Source: Pisaster brevispinus
Taxonomy: Eukaryota; Echinodermata; Asteroidea; Forcipulatida; Asteriidae
DNA: 64,000 nt
Reading direction: 5' to 3'
Assembly (NCBI GenBank): GCA_023634235.1
Contig: JAMKCF010000074.1
Location: forward strand, 62,001-126,000
Under the pieces are notes generated by a model that was given only the letters and a program-made list of their open reading frames with translations, did no database searches and was not told the DNA's origin. Shown here piece by piece: positions 1 through 9,897 of the stretch. The position numbers and the translations under genes are program-made. Numbering within the stretch: the first letter of the stretch is position 1; every line of letters begins with the position of its first letter.

Positions 1-567
1 GACAGAAATATTACACTTTGTTTCCAGTGTATCCCATTCGTGGAAACATTTTTAGGGATAACTATTGAACAAGCTGAGGGCTAAACTTCCAGCTGCAACT
101 ACAAAAAATCAGAATGGTTTTTTTTTGGTTGTTGTTACTGCAACTGTGTAATACATCTTTGGTAAGATGTTAATAGTACTGGAGTTTAGATAAACATGCA
201 TTTTTATTTATGATCCCACCCAACAGAAACTGTTTACATAATCGTGGAATCTATAAGACGTTTCTTGATTAGTTCTAAGGTTACTTCTCAAAATCTAGAC
301 AGATATACTTGATCCCATATGCAGATTCTTACATCAATTCTATTACTGTTATTGTTGTAGATCTTCTCTAAATAACAATTCATTAATGCAGTAGGCACAC
401 ATCTACACAATGAAGTCTACAACACTTGGTATATGCGACATTCATCAAACAACAAGATCGAGATGAACATGGAGGGGGAGGGGTGAGAAGCAGGGTCTAA
501 TTATGACTTCTTGCAACAAGAGATCTTTGTTTACTGACAATCACAGTAAATGAACAAAAATCAATGA
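1..567. other. AT-rich unique sequence, nothing recognised
   Basis: This is low-GC single-copy sequence with short homopolymer runs, for example a T run near 120-128 and a purine-rich patch near 470-485. I see no long open frame, tandem structure, tRNA-like fold or transposon terminus. It is probably intergenic or intronic. Confidence 0.6.
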
Positions 568-714
568 AAAGTTATCAAAAAATGTGGCTCGTATTACTAC
601 CCACAGCAGTGTTTTGATGAAGTTTCTTTTTTGGTACAATCTCAGCATGAGTTCATGCACAATGATGATGGAAACAAAATCTATTGGTTCTACGTCAGGG
701 ATTTACAAATTTAA
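568..714 (+). other. Possible exon or gene fragment, product unknown
   Basis: An open frame of 48 codons runs from just after a TGA at 565-567 to a TAA at 712-714. A plausible splice acceptor (pyrimidine-rich stretch ending in CAG) lies at about 595-606, which would make 607-714 a terminal exon. The predicted residues are mixed hydrophobic, acidic and aromatic, ending in an aromatic-rich segment (IYWFYVRDLQI), and look more protein-like than most AT-rich background. There is no start codon context and I recognise no family or motif. A chance open frame of this length is quite possible, so this is a weak candidate only. Confidence 0.2.
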
Positions 715-875
715 AAAAAAAGTTCTCACAAAAATCTAAGCTGTTTGTCTATTTTGCACAGCTATATTTAGATGCAAATCATATTTTGTTATTTGGCACA
801 TTGGTGATGCAAAGCAGACATGACTTAAGCTACACAATACATCTTGCAAGAACGTTGCAGCGCAACAGCATATGG

Positions 876-930
876 CCTGGCTTCAAACTTGAACGCAGCA
901 CCGACTATTACGAATCGCCACGAAAACCGA
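876..930 (+). repeat. Possible diverged relic of the 314-bp satellite unit
   Basis: Positions 881-903 match the satellite 2 monomer segment at 19782-19803 at about 20 of 23 aligned positions with one indel. A second short match (ATCGCC followed by GAAAA) comes about 10 bp later, in the same order as in the monomer but with a shorter gap. The patch is more GC-rich than its surroundings. It may be a solitary decayed unit or a chance match. Confidence 0.25.
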
Positions 931-935
931 GCTAA

Positions 936-1142
936 ACGACGACCGCGGCGAGAGATCTAATTTCTGACACTCAATATGGACATGGACTTGTGAACAGCAT
1001 TTTACCATTGAAGAAAGGCTTCAAAGAATCATTGTTAAAACCTGACAGTGTAAATGACATGTTAAAATATGGAAGACCTTACAGTAGCTTTATTGGGTTT
1101 TTTAAAAACCCTCCCATATCCGTTAATTTCCTTACTAAATAA
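936..1142 (+). other. Possible exon fragment, 68 codons, product unknown
   Basis: The frame is open from just after a TAA at 933-935 to a TAA at 1140-1142. From codon 7 it reads plausibly as protein, with a glycine/hydrophobic start (DTQYGHGLVNSILPL), a lysine-rich segment and a C-terminal part rich in Phe, Gly, Pro and Tyr. There is no initiator ATG near the start, so it would have to be an internal or terminal exon, yet no clear acceptor dinucleotide context is visible close upstream. I do not recognise a family. In AT-rich DNA a 68-codon open stretch can arise by chance, so the call rests mainly on composition. Confidence 0.25.
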
Positions 1143-1554
1143 TACTAGGTATTTAAAGCATTTTTGGGAGCAGGATATTTCATATTACTTTAACTCTCTC
1201 GTCTTCAATTTTGTCTAGGGGGTGGCACTTCCGGCCAATTATAATTGTAGTTTACATTTGCATTAAACAAGCCTCCTTTTCAGTGCTCATGTTTATGCCA
1301 TTACATTTATTTATAAGATAATCTGAAGTGGTGTAAAAATAAACACATTGTCTGCGTGTAAATGGAAAAAATTGTTTTGGTAAGCATCACTTTGTTGTGC
1401 TTGGCAACTTTTTTGCGTCATATACAGCTCTATGAAACTGGGTCCTGCAGGAATGAATGGCATCATTGGTTCATTAACAGTATATGACAATTGCAGTCTT
1501 GGAGAGACGGCCAAATATGCAGCCAAACCTCCTAAAAATCATCAGTCCATGAGA
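1143..1554. other. Unique sequence, nothing recognised
   Basis: AT-rich single-copy DNA. Short minus-strand open frames exist here but have no protein-like features, and I see no repeats or RNA-like folds. Confidence 0.55.
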
Positions 1555-1810
1555 GTAGAACAAAGAGGTAGCATCTTATGAGCAGTAATCCAGTACAATA
1601 GAGAAGCTTGGTAGAGACAGTGCTCTATCTCCACTCTGAGTATTAACTGATATTCACAAGTACCGATTGCACAAACACCATGACCACGGTGACTGTCATG
1701 GAATAGAAGAAACAGGTAGCATCTTATGAGCAGAGATCCAGTCCAATAGAGAAGCTTGGTAGAGACAGTGCTGTTTCCCCACACAGTGAGTATTGATTCA
1801 CAAGCACCAT
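1555..1810 (+). repeat. Two-copy direct repeat, offset about 148 bp
   Basis: The segment starting GGTAGCATCTTATGAGCAG at 1567 recurs at 1715. The similarity continues through a shared block (AATAGAGAAGCTTGGTAGAG, then ACAGTGCT) to a shared end near GAGTATT and CACAAG(T/C)ACC. The copies differ at scattered positions and small indels, so this is an old tandem duplication. No coding potential is evident. Confidence 0.75.
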
Positions 1811-2238
1811 TGCCTCATTCAAGATTCCTCAGATGAAGAAGCTCATACGTCAATGTTGGAATTTTTCCTCTGAAGTTTTGCTGTAAAAGTGGGCTGTAAA
1901 TGCACATTTGTCCTGAAATTGAGTCCAAGTTACTCAAGATCCATGTGGTCGACAGCTTCCAGAAGTTTATCTTTATGTTTGAAATCCGACTAAATTTTAA
2001 GCACGATCAGTGGCTGTACATAAATGTAATTGGAAGTTCCTTGACATTGTAAAATGTAAAATGCAGGTTCCAACTTGCTCATTTACTTATAGAAAAGCGT
2101 CTCCAAAACAAGAATCAAACCATTAAACTAATACTTTTTAACCAACCTTATAACCCCTTTAACTACGGGAAGTCTACTAAACACTCTGTCACTTACAACT
2201 GAAACATTTCAAAATTTGTTATCATAGTTTACTAAAAC
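1811..2238. other. Unique sequence, nothing recognised
   Basis: AT-rich single-copy DNA with no open frame, tandem structure or transposon terminus that I can support. Confidence 0.55.
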
Positions 2239-2246
2239 TATGCATC

Positions 2247-2441
2247 CAGTGGGGTGCCTAGGGTTCGTTGTGCCAAGGTGCCCTGTCACAAACTTTCTAC
2301 ACCTTGGAATAATTCTGAGATACTGGTCATAACCATGAAAAACACCGCTTACAAATAAAAACCTTGCGTGATTGGAGCACACAGGCTACACCTTGGGCAC
2401 ATGCCCCAACCCCTTGCCCCCACCCCCTAGCTACACCACTG
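2247..2441. mobile_element. Short non-autonomous hAT-like MITE (195 bp)
   Basis: The element begins CAGTGGGGTGCCTAGGG and ends, read on the other strand, CAGTGGTGTAGCTAGGG. These are imperfect terminal inverted repeats with the CAGTGG start usual for hAT elements. It is flanked by TATGCATC (2239-2246) and TATACATC (2442-2449), an 8-bp target-site duplication with one difference; 8 bp is the hAT length. Subterminal similarity continues inward on both sides (a CCAAGGTG motif). There is no transposase frame, so it would depend on an enzyme supplied elsewhere. The divergence of the two ends and of the duplication suggests an old insertion. Confidence 0.6.
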
Positions 2442-2499
2442 TATACATCTAAACCCAGATTTTGACAACTCGGCCAACAAAACTTGAGATCAGTGAGAT

Positions 2500-3453
2500 T
2501 TACGCTCAACGCTTTTAAGAATTATGTCTCCGTAAATGACCTTAACTCTGACTATAATTCTCAACTCACATTCTATGACTCAGCCATCAGAACTTGAGTT
2601 CAGTGCCAAGATAACTTGGCCAGTTACAATCAACGCTTTTAAGCATTAAAGCTCACCAGAGGCCTAACTATGACAATGTATCTTGACCCACATTCTACGA
2701 CTCAGCCATAAGAACTTGAGTCCAGTACCAAGATGAGTTCAGTGCCAAGATAACTTGGCCAGTTACAATCAACGCTTTTAAGCATTAAAGCTCACCAGAG
2801 GCCTAACTATGACAATGGATCTTGACCCACATTCTACGACTCAGCGATAAGAACTTGAGTCCAGTACCAAGATGAGTTTAGTGCCAAGATAACTTGGCCA
2901 GTTACAATCAACGCTTTTAAGCATTAAAGCTCACCAGAGGCCTTACTATGATAATGTATCTTGACCCACATTCTACGACTCAGCCATAAGAACTTGAGTC
3001 CAGTACCAAGATGAGTTCAGTGCCAAGATAACTTGGCCAGTTACAATCAACGCTTTTAAGCATTAAAGCTCACCAGAGGCCTAACTATGACAATGGATCT
3101 TGACCCACATTCTACGACTCAGCCATAAGAACTTGAGTCCAGTACCAAGATGAGTTCAGTGCCAAGATAACTTGGCCAGTTACAATCAACGCTTTTAAGC
3201 ATTAAAGCTCACCAGAGGCCTAACTATGATAATGGATCTTGACCCACATTCTACGACTCAGCCATAAGAACTTGAGCCCAGTACCAAGATGAGTTCAGTG
3301 CCAAGATAACTTGGCCAGTTACAATCAACGCTTTTAAGCATTAAAGCTCACCAGAGGCCTAACTATGACGATGGATCTTGACCCATATTCTACGACTCAG
3401 CCATAAGAACTTGAGTCCAGTGCCAAGATGAGTCCAGTGCCAAGATGAGTTCA
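2500..3453 (+). repeat. Tandem array of a 139-bp unit (six copies plus a degenerate leading copy)
   Basis: The landmark CTTGGCCAGTTACAATCAAC starts at 2615, 2754, 2893, 3032, 3171 and 3310, exactly 139 bp apart. A degenerate leading unit around 2500-2630 has a spacing of about 124 bp. Each full unit contains two adjacent 17-bp near-copies (2718-2734 and 2735-2751 in the first full case), while the leading unit has only one. The last copy ends with further 17-bp copies (about 3411-3446) directly against the leader at 3454. Copies differ at only a few sites. No frame is maintained. Confidence 0.92.
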
Positions 3454-3733
3454 TAAAGGTCATTGGTAAGCGCTGTTTGAATCACACTAAAATGACAGAA
3501 ATTCATGCGCGGAACCTCATTAATAAAATGTATACCCACAACTTTTTCTCTGGTTGAACTATTTGAAGGTAACGGCTTTTATGAAATGTAGATAATTATT
3601 TTTAAAATGAGCCCCTAGGGTTTTTAACTTCAGACCTAAAGGATTTAAGGGTAAAATGTAAGCACTCTTAAGGGGGCCCTATTTTTATAAATGTAGGGTC
3701 ATTTTCCAAAAAATGAAAAAAATCCGAATATTA
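3454..3733 (+). repeat. Leader of satellite 1 (copy 1 of a shared array-capping module)
   Basis: This segment, starting TAAAGGTCATTGG, aligns end to end with 19291-19560, which precedes the other satellite. Identity is high overall (I estimate 85-88 percent by eye), and 3489-3551 is identical to 19327-19389. It abuts the 139-bp array on the left and runs into a degenerate start of a 314-like unit on the right. It has no coding potential. It is best read as the conserved left end of an interspersed element whose internal repeats expanded; the element class cannot be assigned because no matching right end is visible. Confidence 0.85.
3686..3692 (+). promoter_or_regulatory. TATA-like box in leader 1
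   Basis: TATAAAT lies in a segment (CCCTATTTTTATAAATGTAG) that is unchanged in leader 2. It could direct transcription rightwards into the array. Function is inferred from sequence and conservation only. Confidence 0.3.
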
Positions 3734-3830
3734 CTGTCGCCAAATTGAATTTTGGGATCAAAGACCAAAGTGCGATTTTACGGTGCAGAATGATGGAGTA
3801 GGTTGTCCTGAAGACCTTTTCTGTGTGGGG
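3734..3830 (+). repeat. Degenerate start of a 314-type unit joining leader 1 to satellite 1
   Basis: The segment follows the first ~100 bp of the 314-bp monomer in order: GTCGCC, then AATTTTGGG, then a GCGATTTTACGGTGCAG block, then CCTGAAGACCTTTTCTGTG and GGGGACAT. It has many substitutions and lacks the GACAGG hairpin. At 3831-3834 the sequence switches from this unit to the interior of a 442-bp unit (ACATCTTTAACGCG). Confidence 0.75.
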
Positions 3831-4012
3831 ACATCTTTAACGCGTTTTTGCTGTCAAAGAGACAAAAACCAAATAAGGATGGTCAAATCACCCTCAGGCA
3901 ATATCGGATCTGCACAAATTTAATACCACCGTAAAGCCCGTCTCAAGGGCTCTCTCTCCCGTGAATTTGGGCTCGCTGGCGATTCTGTAGGCGAGGCTAA
4001 CGGCCCGGATGT

Positions 4013-4077
4013 TAGGCCTACCCCGAACAGATATTGAAAAAACCCAGGGGCCGGCTGCGAAGCAAGTCTTGCCGGCC
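4013..4077 (+). other. Hairpin pair in the 442-bp unit (first unit shown)
   Basis: In most units GTTAGG and CCTAAC flank a 6-bp loop. About 35 bp later GGCCGGC and GCCGGCC (4049-4055 and 4071-4077 here) flank a 15-bp loop. In this first unit the left hairpin carries a mismatch (CCGAAC); later units, such as the one near 4454, have the perfect form. Both recur in nearly every unit of the array. Confidence 0.7.
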
Positions 4078-5477
4078 GGGGCAATGGCCTGAAAAAAATT
4101 CGAGGTGAGTTTGGGAATAACTCCCGATCTAGGAGGGCTAGAGAGATGAATTTTTGACCTGGCTCTGCCTTAGGTATCCCTGCATCCGAAAATTTGACTT
4201 TTACGGCCGCTGCGGGCAGGCTTCATACCGGAAAAGACCGACAAGCGGGGACACTACAAACCCCCCGCAAAACATCTTTAACGCGTTTTTGCTGTCAAAG
4301 AGACAAAAACCAAATAAGAATGGTCAAATCACCCTCAAGGCAATATCGGATCTGCACAAATTTAATACCACCGTAAAGCCCGTCTCAAGGGCTCTCTCTC
4401 CCGTGAATTTGGGCTCGCTGGCGATTCTGTAGGCGAGGCTAGCGGCCCGGATGTTAGGCCTACCCCTAACAGATATTGAAAAAACCCAGGGGCCGGCTGC
4501 GAAGCAAGTCTTGCCGGCCGGGGCAATGGCCTGAAAAAAATTCGAGGTGAGTTTTGGAATAACTCCCGATCTAGGAGGGCTAGAGAGATGAATTTTTGAC
4601 CTGGGTCTGCCTTAGGTATCCCTCATCCGAAAATTTGACTTTTACGGCCGCTGCGGGCAGGCTTCACACCGGAAAAGACCGACAAGTGGGGACACTACAA
4701 ACCCCCCGCAAAACATCTTTAACGCGTTTTTGCTGTCAAAGAGACAAAAACCAAATAAGAATGGTCAAATCACCCTCAAGGCAATATCGGATCTGCACAA
4801 ATTTAATACCACCGTAAAGCCCGTCTCAAGGGCTCTCTCTCCCGTGAATTTGGGCTCGCTGGCGATTCTGTAGGCGAGGCTAGCGGCCCGGATGTTAGGC
4901 CTACCCCTAACAGATATTGAAAAAACCCAGGGGCCGGCTGCGAAGCAAGTCTTGCCGGCCGGGGCAATGGCCTGAAAAAAATTCGAGGTGAGTTTGGGAA
5001 TAACTCCCGATCTAGGAGGGCTAGAGAGATGAATTTTTGACCTGGGTCTGCCTTAGGTATCCCTCATCCGAAAATTTGACTTTTACGGCCGCTGCGGGCA
5101 GGCTTCACACCGGAAAAGACCGACAAGTGGGGACACTACAAACCCCCCGCAAAACATCTTTAACGCGTTTTTGCTGTCAAAGAGACAAAAACCAAATAAG
5201 AATGGTCAAATCACCCTCAAGGCAATATCGGATCTGCACAAATTTAATACCACCGTAAAGCCCGTCTCAAGGGCTCTCTCTCCCGTGAATTTGGGCTCGC
5301 TGGCGATTCTGTAGGCGAGGCTAGCGGCCCGGATGTTAGGCCTACCCCTAACAGATATTGAAAAAACCCAGGGGCCGGCTGCGAAGCAAGTCTTGCCGGC
5401 CGGGGCAATGGCCTGAAAAAAATTCGAGGTGAGTTTGGGAATAACTCCCGATCTAGGAGGGCTAGAGAGATGAATTT

Positions 5478-8400
5478 TTGACCTGGCTCTGCCTTAGGTA
5501 TCCCTGCATCCGAAAATTTGACTTTTACGGCCGCTGCGGGCAGGCTTCACACCGGAAAAGACCGACAAGCGGGGACACTACAAACCCCCCGCAAAACATC
5601 TTTAACGCGTTTTTGCTGTCAAAGAGACAAAAACCAAATAAGGATAGTCAAATCACCCTCAAGGCAATATCGGATCTGCACAAATTTAATACCACCGTTA
5701 AGCCCGTCTCAAGGGCTCTCTCTCCCGTGAATTTGGGCTCGCTGGCGATTCTGTAGGCGAGGCTAACGGCCCGGATGTTAGGCCTACCCCTAACAGATAT
5801 TGAAAAAACCCAGGGGCCGGCTGCGAAGCAAGTCTTGCCGGCCGGGGCAATGGCCTGAAAAAAATTCGAGGTGAGTTTGGGAATAACTCCCGATCTAGGA
5901 GGGCTAGAGAGATGAATTTTTGACCTGGCTCTGCCTTAGGTATCCCTGCATCCGAAAATTTGACTTTTACGGCCGCTGCGGGCAGGCTTCACACCGGAAA
6001 AGACCGACAAGCGGGGAAACTACAAACCCCCAGCAAAACATCTTTAACGCGTTTTTGCTGTCAAAGAGACAAAAACCAAATAAGGATGGTCAAATCACCC
6101 TCAAGGCAATATCGGATCTGCACAAATTTAATACCACCGTAAAGCCCGTCTCAAGGGCTCTCTCTCTCGTGAATTTGGGCTCGCTGGCGATTCTGTAGGC
6201 GAGGCTAGCGGCCCGGATGTTAGGCCTACCCCTAACAGATATTGAAAAAACCCAGGGGCCGGCTGCGAAGCAAGTCTTGCCGGCCGGGGCAATGGCCTGA
6301 AAAAAATTCGAGGTGATTTTGGGAATAATTACCGATCTAGGAGGGCTAGAGAGATGAATTTTTGACCTGGCTCTGCCTTAGGTATCCCTTCATCCGAAAA
6401 TTTGACTTTTACGGCCGCTGCGGGCAGGCTTCACACCGGAAAAGACCGACAAGCGGGGACACTACAAACCCCCCGCAAAACATCTTTAACGCGTTTTTGC
6501 TGTCAAAGAGACAAAAACCAAATAAGGATGGTCAAATCACCCTCAAGGCAATATCGGATCTGCACAAATTTAATACCACCGTTAAGCCCGTCTCAAGGGC
6601 TCTCTCTCCCGTGAATTTGGGCTCGCTGGCGATTCTGTAGGCGAGGCTAACGGCCCGGATGTTAGGCCTACCCCTAACAGATATTGAAAAAACCCAGGGG
6701 CCGGCTGCGAAGCAAGTCTTGCCGGCCGGGGCAATGGCCTGAAAAAAATTCGAGGTGAGTTTGGGAATAACTCCCGATCTAGGAGGGCTAGAGAGAAGAA
6801 CTTTTGACCTGGCTCTGCCTTAGGTATCCCTGCATCCGAAAATTTGACTTTTACGGCCGCTGCGGGCAGGCTTCACACCGGAAAAGACCGACAAGCGGGG
6901 AAACTACAAACCCCCCGCAAAACATCTTTAACGCGTTTTTGCTGTCAAAGAGACAAAAACCAAATAAGGATGGTCAAATCACCCTCAAGGCAATATCGAA
7001 TCTGCACAAATTTAATACCACCGTAAAGCCCGTCTCAAGGGCTCTCTCTCTCGTGAATTTGGGCTCGCTGGCGATTCTGTAGGCGACGCTAGCGGCCCGG
7101 ATGTTAGGCCTACCCCTAACAGATATTGAAAAAACCCAGGGGCCGGCTGCGAAGCAGGTCTTGCCGGCCGGGGCAATGGCCTGAAAAAAATTCGAGGTGA
7201 TTTTGGGAATAACTCCCGATCTAGGAGGGCTAGAGAGATGAATTTTTGACCTGGCTCTGCCTTAGGTATCCCTGCATCCGAAAATTTGACTTTTACGGCC
7301 GCTGCGGGCAGGCTTCACACCGGAAAAGACCGACAAGCGGGGACACTACAAACCCCCCGCAAAACATCTTTAACGCGTTTTTGCTGTCAAAGAGACAAAA
7401 ACCAAATAAGGATGGTCAAATCACCCTCAAGGCAATATCGGATCTGCACAAATTTAATACCACCGTAAAGCCCGTCTCAAGGGCTCTCTCTCCCGTGAAT
7501 TTGGGCTCGCTGGCGATTCTGTAGGCGAGGCTAGCGGCCCGGATGTTAGGCCTACCCATAACAGAAATTGAAAAAACCCAGGGGCCGGCTGCGAAGCAAG
7601 TCTTGCCTGCCGGGGCAATGGCCTGAAAAAAATTCGAGGTGAGTTTGAGAATAACTCCCGATCTAGGAGGGCTAGAGAGATGAATTTTTGACCTGGCTCT
7701 GCCTTAGGTATCCCTGCATCCGAAAATTTGACTTTTACGGCCGCTGCGGGCAGGCTTCACACCGGAAAAGACCGACAAGCGGGGACACTACAAACCCCCC
7801 GCAAAACATCTTTAACGCGTTTTTGCTGTCAAAGAGACAAAAACCAAATAAGGATGGTCAAATCACCCTCAAGGCAATATCGGATCTGCACAAATTTAAT
7901 ACCACCGTTAAGCCCGTCTCAAGGGCTCTCTCTCCCGTGAATTTGGGCTCGCTGGCGATTCTGTAGGCGAGGCTAACGGCCCGGATGTTAGGCCTACCCC
8001 TAACAGATATTGAAAAAACCCAGGGGCCGGCTGCGAAGCAAGTCTTGCCGGCCGGGGCAATGGCCTGAAAAAAATTCGAGGTGAGTTTGGGAATAACTCC
8101 CGATCTAGGAGGGCTAGAGAGATGAATTTTTGACCTGGCTCTGCCTTAGGTATCCCTGCATCCGAAAATTTGACTTTTACGGCCGCTGCGGGCAGGCTTC
8201 ACACCGGAAAAGACCGACAAGCGGGGAAACTACAAACCCCCCGCAAAACATCTTTAACGCGTTTTTGCTGTCAAAGAGACAAAAACCAAATAAGGATGGT
8301 CAAATCACCCTCAAGGCAATATCGAATCTGCACAAATTTAATACCACCGTAAAGCCCGTCTCAAGGGCTCTCTCTCTCGTGAATTTGGGCTCGCTGGCGA

Positions 8401-9897
8401 TTCTGTAGGCGAGGCTAGCGGCCCGGATGTTAGGCCTACCCCTAACAGATATTGAAAAAACCCAGGGGCCGGCTGCGAAGCAGGTCTTGCCGGCCGGGGC
8501 AATGGCCTGAAAAAAATTCGAGGTGATTTTGGGAATAACTCCCGATCTAGGAGGGCTAGAGAGATGAATTTTTGACCTGGCTCTGCCTTAGGTATCCCTG
8601 CATCCGAAAATTTGACTTTTACGGCCGCTGCGGGCAGGCTTCACACCGGAAAAGACCGACAAGCGGGGACACTACAAACCCCCCGCAAAACATCTTTAAC
8701 GCGTTTTTGCTGTCAAAGAGACAAAAACCAAATAAGGATGGTCAAATCACCCTCAAGGCAATATCGGATCTGCACAAATTTAATACCACCGTTAAGCCCG
8801 TCTCAAGGGCTCTCTCTCCCGTGAATTTGGGCTCGCTGGCGATTCTGTAGGCGAGGCTAACGGCCCGGATGTTAGGCCTACCCCTAACAGATATTGAAAA
8901 AACCCAGGGGCCGGCTGCGAAGCAAGTCTTGCCGGCCGGGGCAATGGCCTGAAAAAAATTCGAGGTGAGTTTGGGAATAACTCCCGATCTAGGAGGGCTA
9001 GAGAGATGAATTTTTGACCTGGCTCTGCCTTAGGTATCCCTGCATCCGAAAATTTGACTTTTACGGCCGCTGCGGGCAGGCTTCACACCGGAAAAGACCG
9101 ACAAGCGGGGAAACTACAAACCCCCCGCAAAACATCTTTAACGCGTTTTTGCTGTCAAAGAGACAAAAACCAAATAAGGATGGTCAAATCACCCTCAAGG
9201 CATTATCGAATCTGCACAAATTTAATACCACCGTAAAGCCCGTCTCAAGGGCTCTCTCTCTCGTGAATTTGGGCTCGCTGGCGATTCTGTAGGCGAGGCT
9301 AGCGGCCCGGATGTTAGGCCTACCCCTAACAGATATTGAAAAAACCCAGGGGCCGGCTGCGAAGCAGGTCTTGCCGGCCGGGGCAATGGCCTGAAAAAAA
9401 TTCGAGGTGATTTTGGGAATAACTCCCGATCTAGGAGGGCTAGAGAGATGAATTTTTGACCTGGCTCTGCCTTAGGTATCCCTGCATCCGAAAATTTGAC
9501 TTTTACGGCCGCTGCGGGCAGGCTTCACACCGGAAAAGACCGACAAGCGGGGACACTACAAACCCCCCGCAAAACATCTTTAACGCGTTTTTGCTGTCAA
9601 AGAGACAAAAACCAAATAAGGATGGTCAAATCACCCTCAAGGCAATATCGGATCTGCACAAATTTAATACCACCGTAAAGCCCGTCTCAAGGGCTCTCTC
9701 TCCCGTGAATTTGGGCTCGCTGGCGATTCTGTAGGCGAGGCTAGCGGCCCGGATGTTAGGCCTACCCCTAACAGATATTGAAAAAACCCAGGGGCCGGCT
9801 GCGAAGCAAGTCTTGCCGGCCGGGGCAATGGCCTGAAAAAAATTCGAGGTGATTTTGGGAATAACTCCCGATCTAGGAGGGCTAGAGAGATGAATTT
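5478..9897 (+). repeat. Dimer and trimer higher-order pattern within satellite 1
   Basis: Units with the variant GCGGGGAAACTAC (instead of GGGGACACTAC) start at about 5920, 6804, 8130 and 9014. The steps are 884, 1326 and 884 bp, that is two, three and two units. The same units carry a linked CTCTCTCTCGTGAATT variant, and three of the four share AATCGAATCTGC. The intervening units share other markers such as GTTAAGCCCG with CTAACGGCC. Confidence 0.6.

Noticed and set aside
684..935. 83-codon plus-strand frame starting with ATG
   Set aside because: Composition is low-complexity and background-like, and its end covers the repeat-like patch at 876-930.
4450..4475. Telomere-like sequence (TTAGG and CCTAA) in the 442-bp unit
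   Set aside because: It is a single inverted motif per unit, not a run of tandem TTAGGG.
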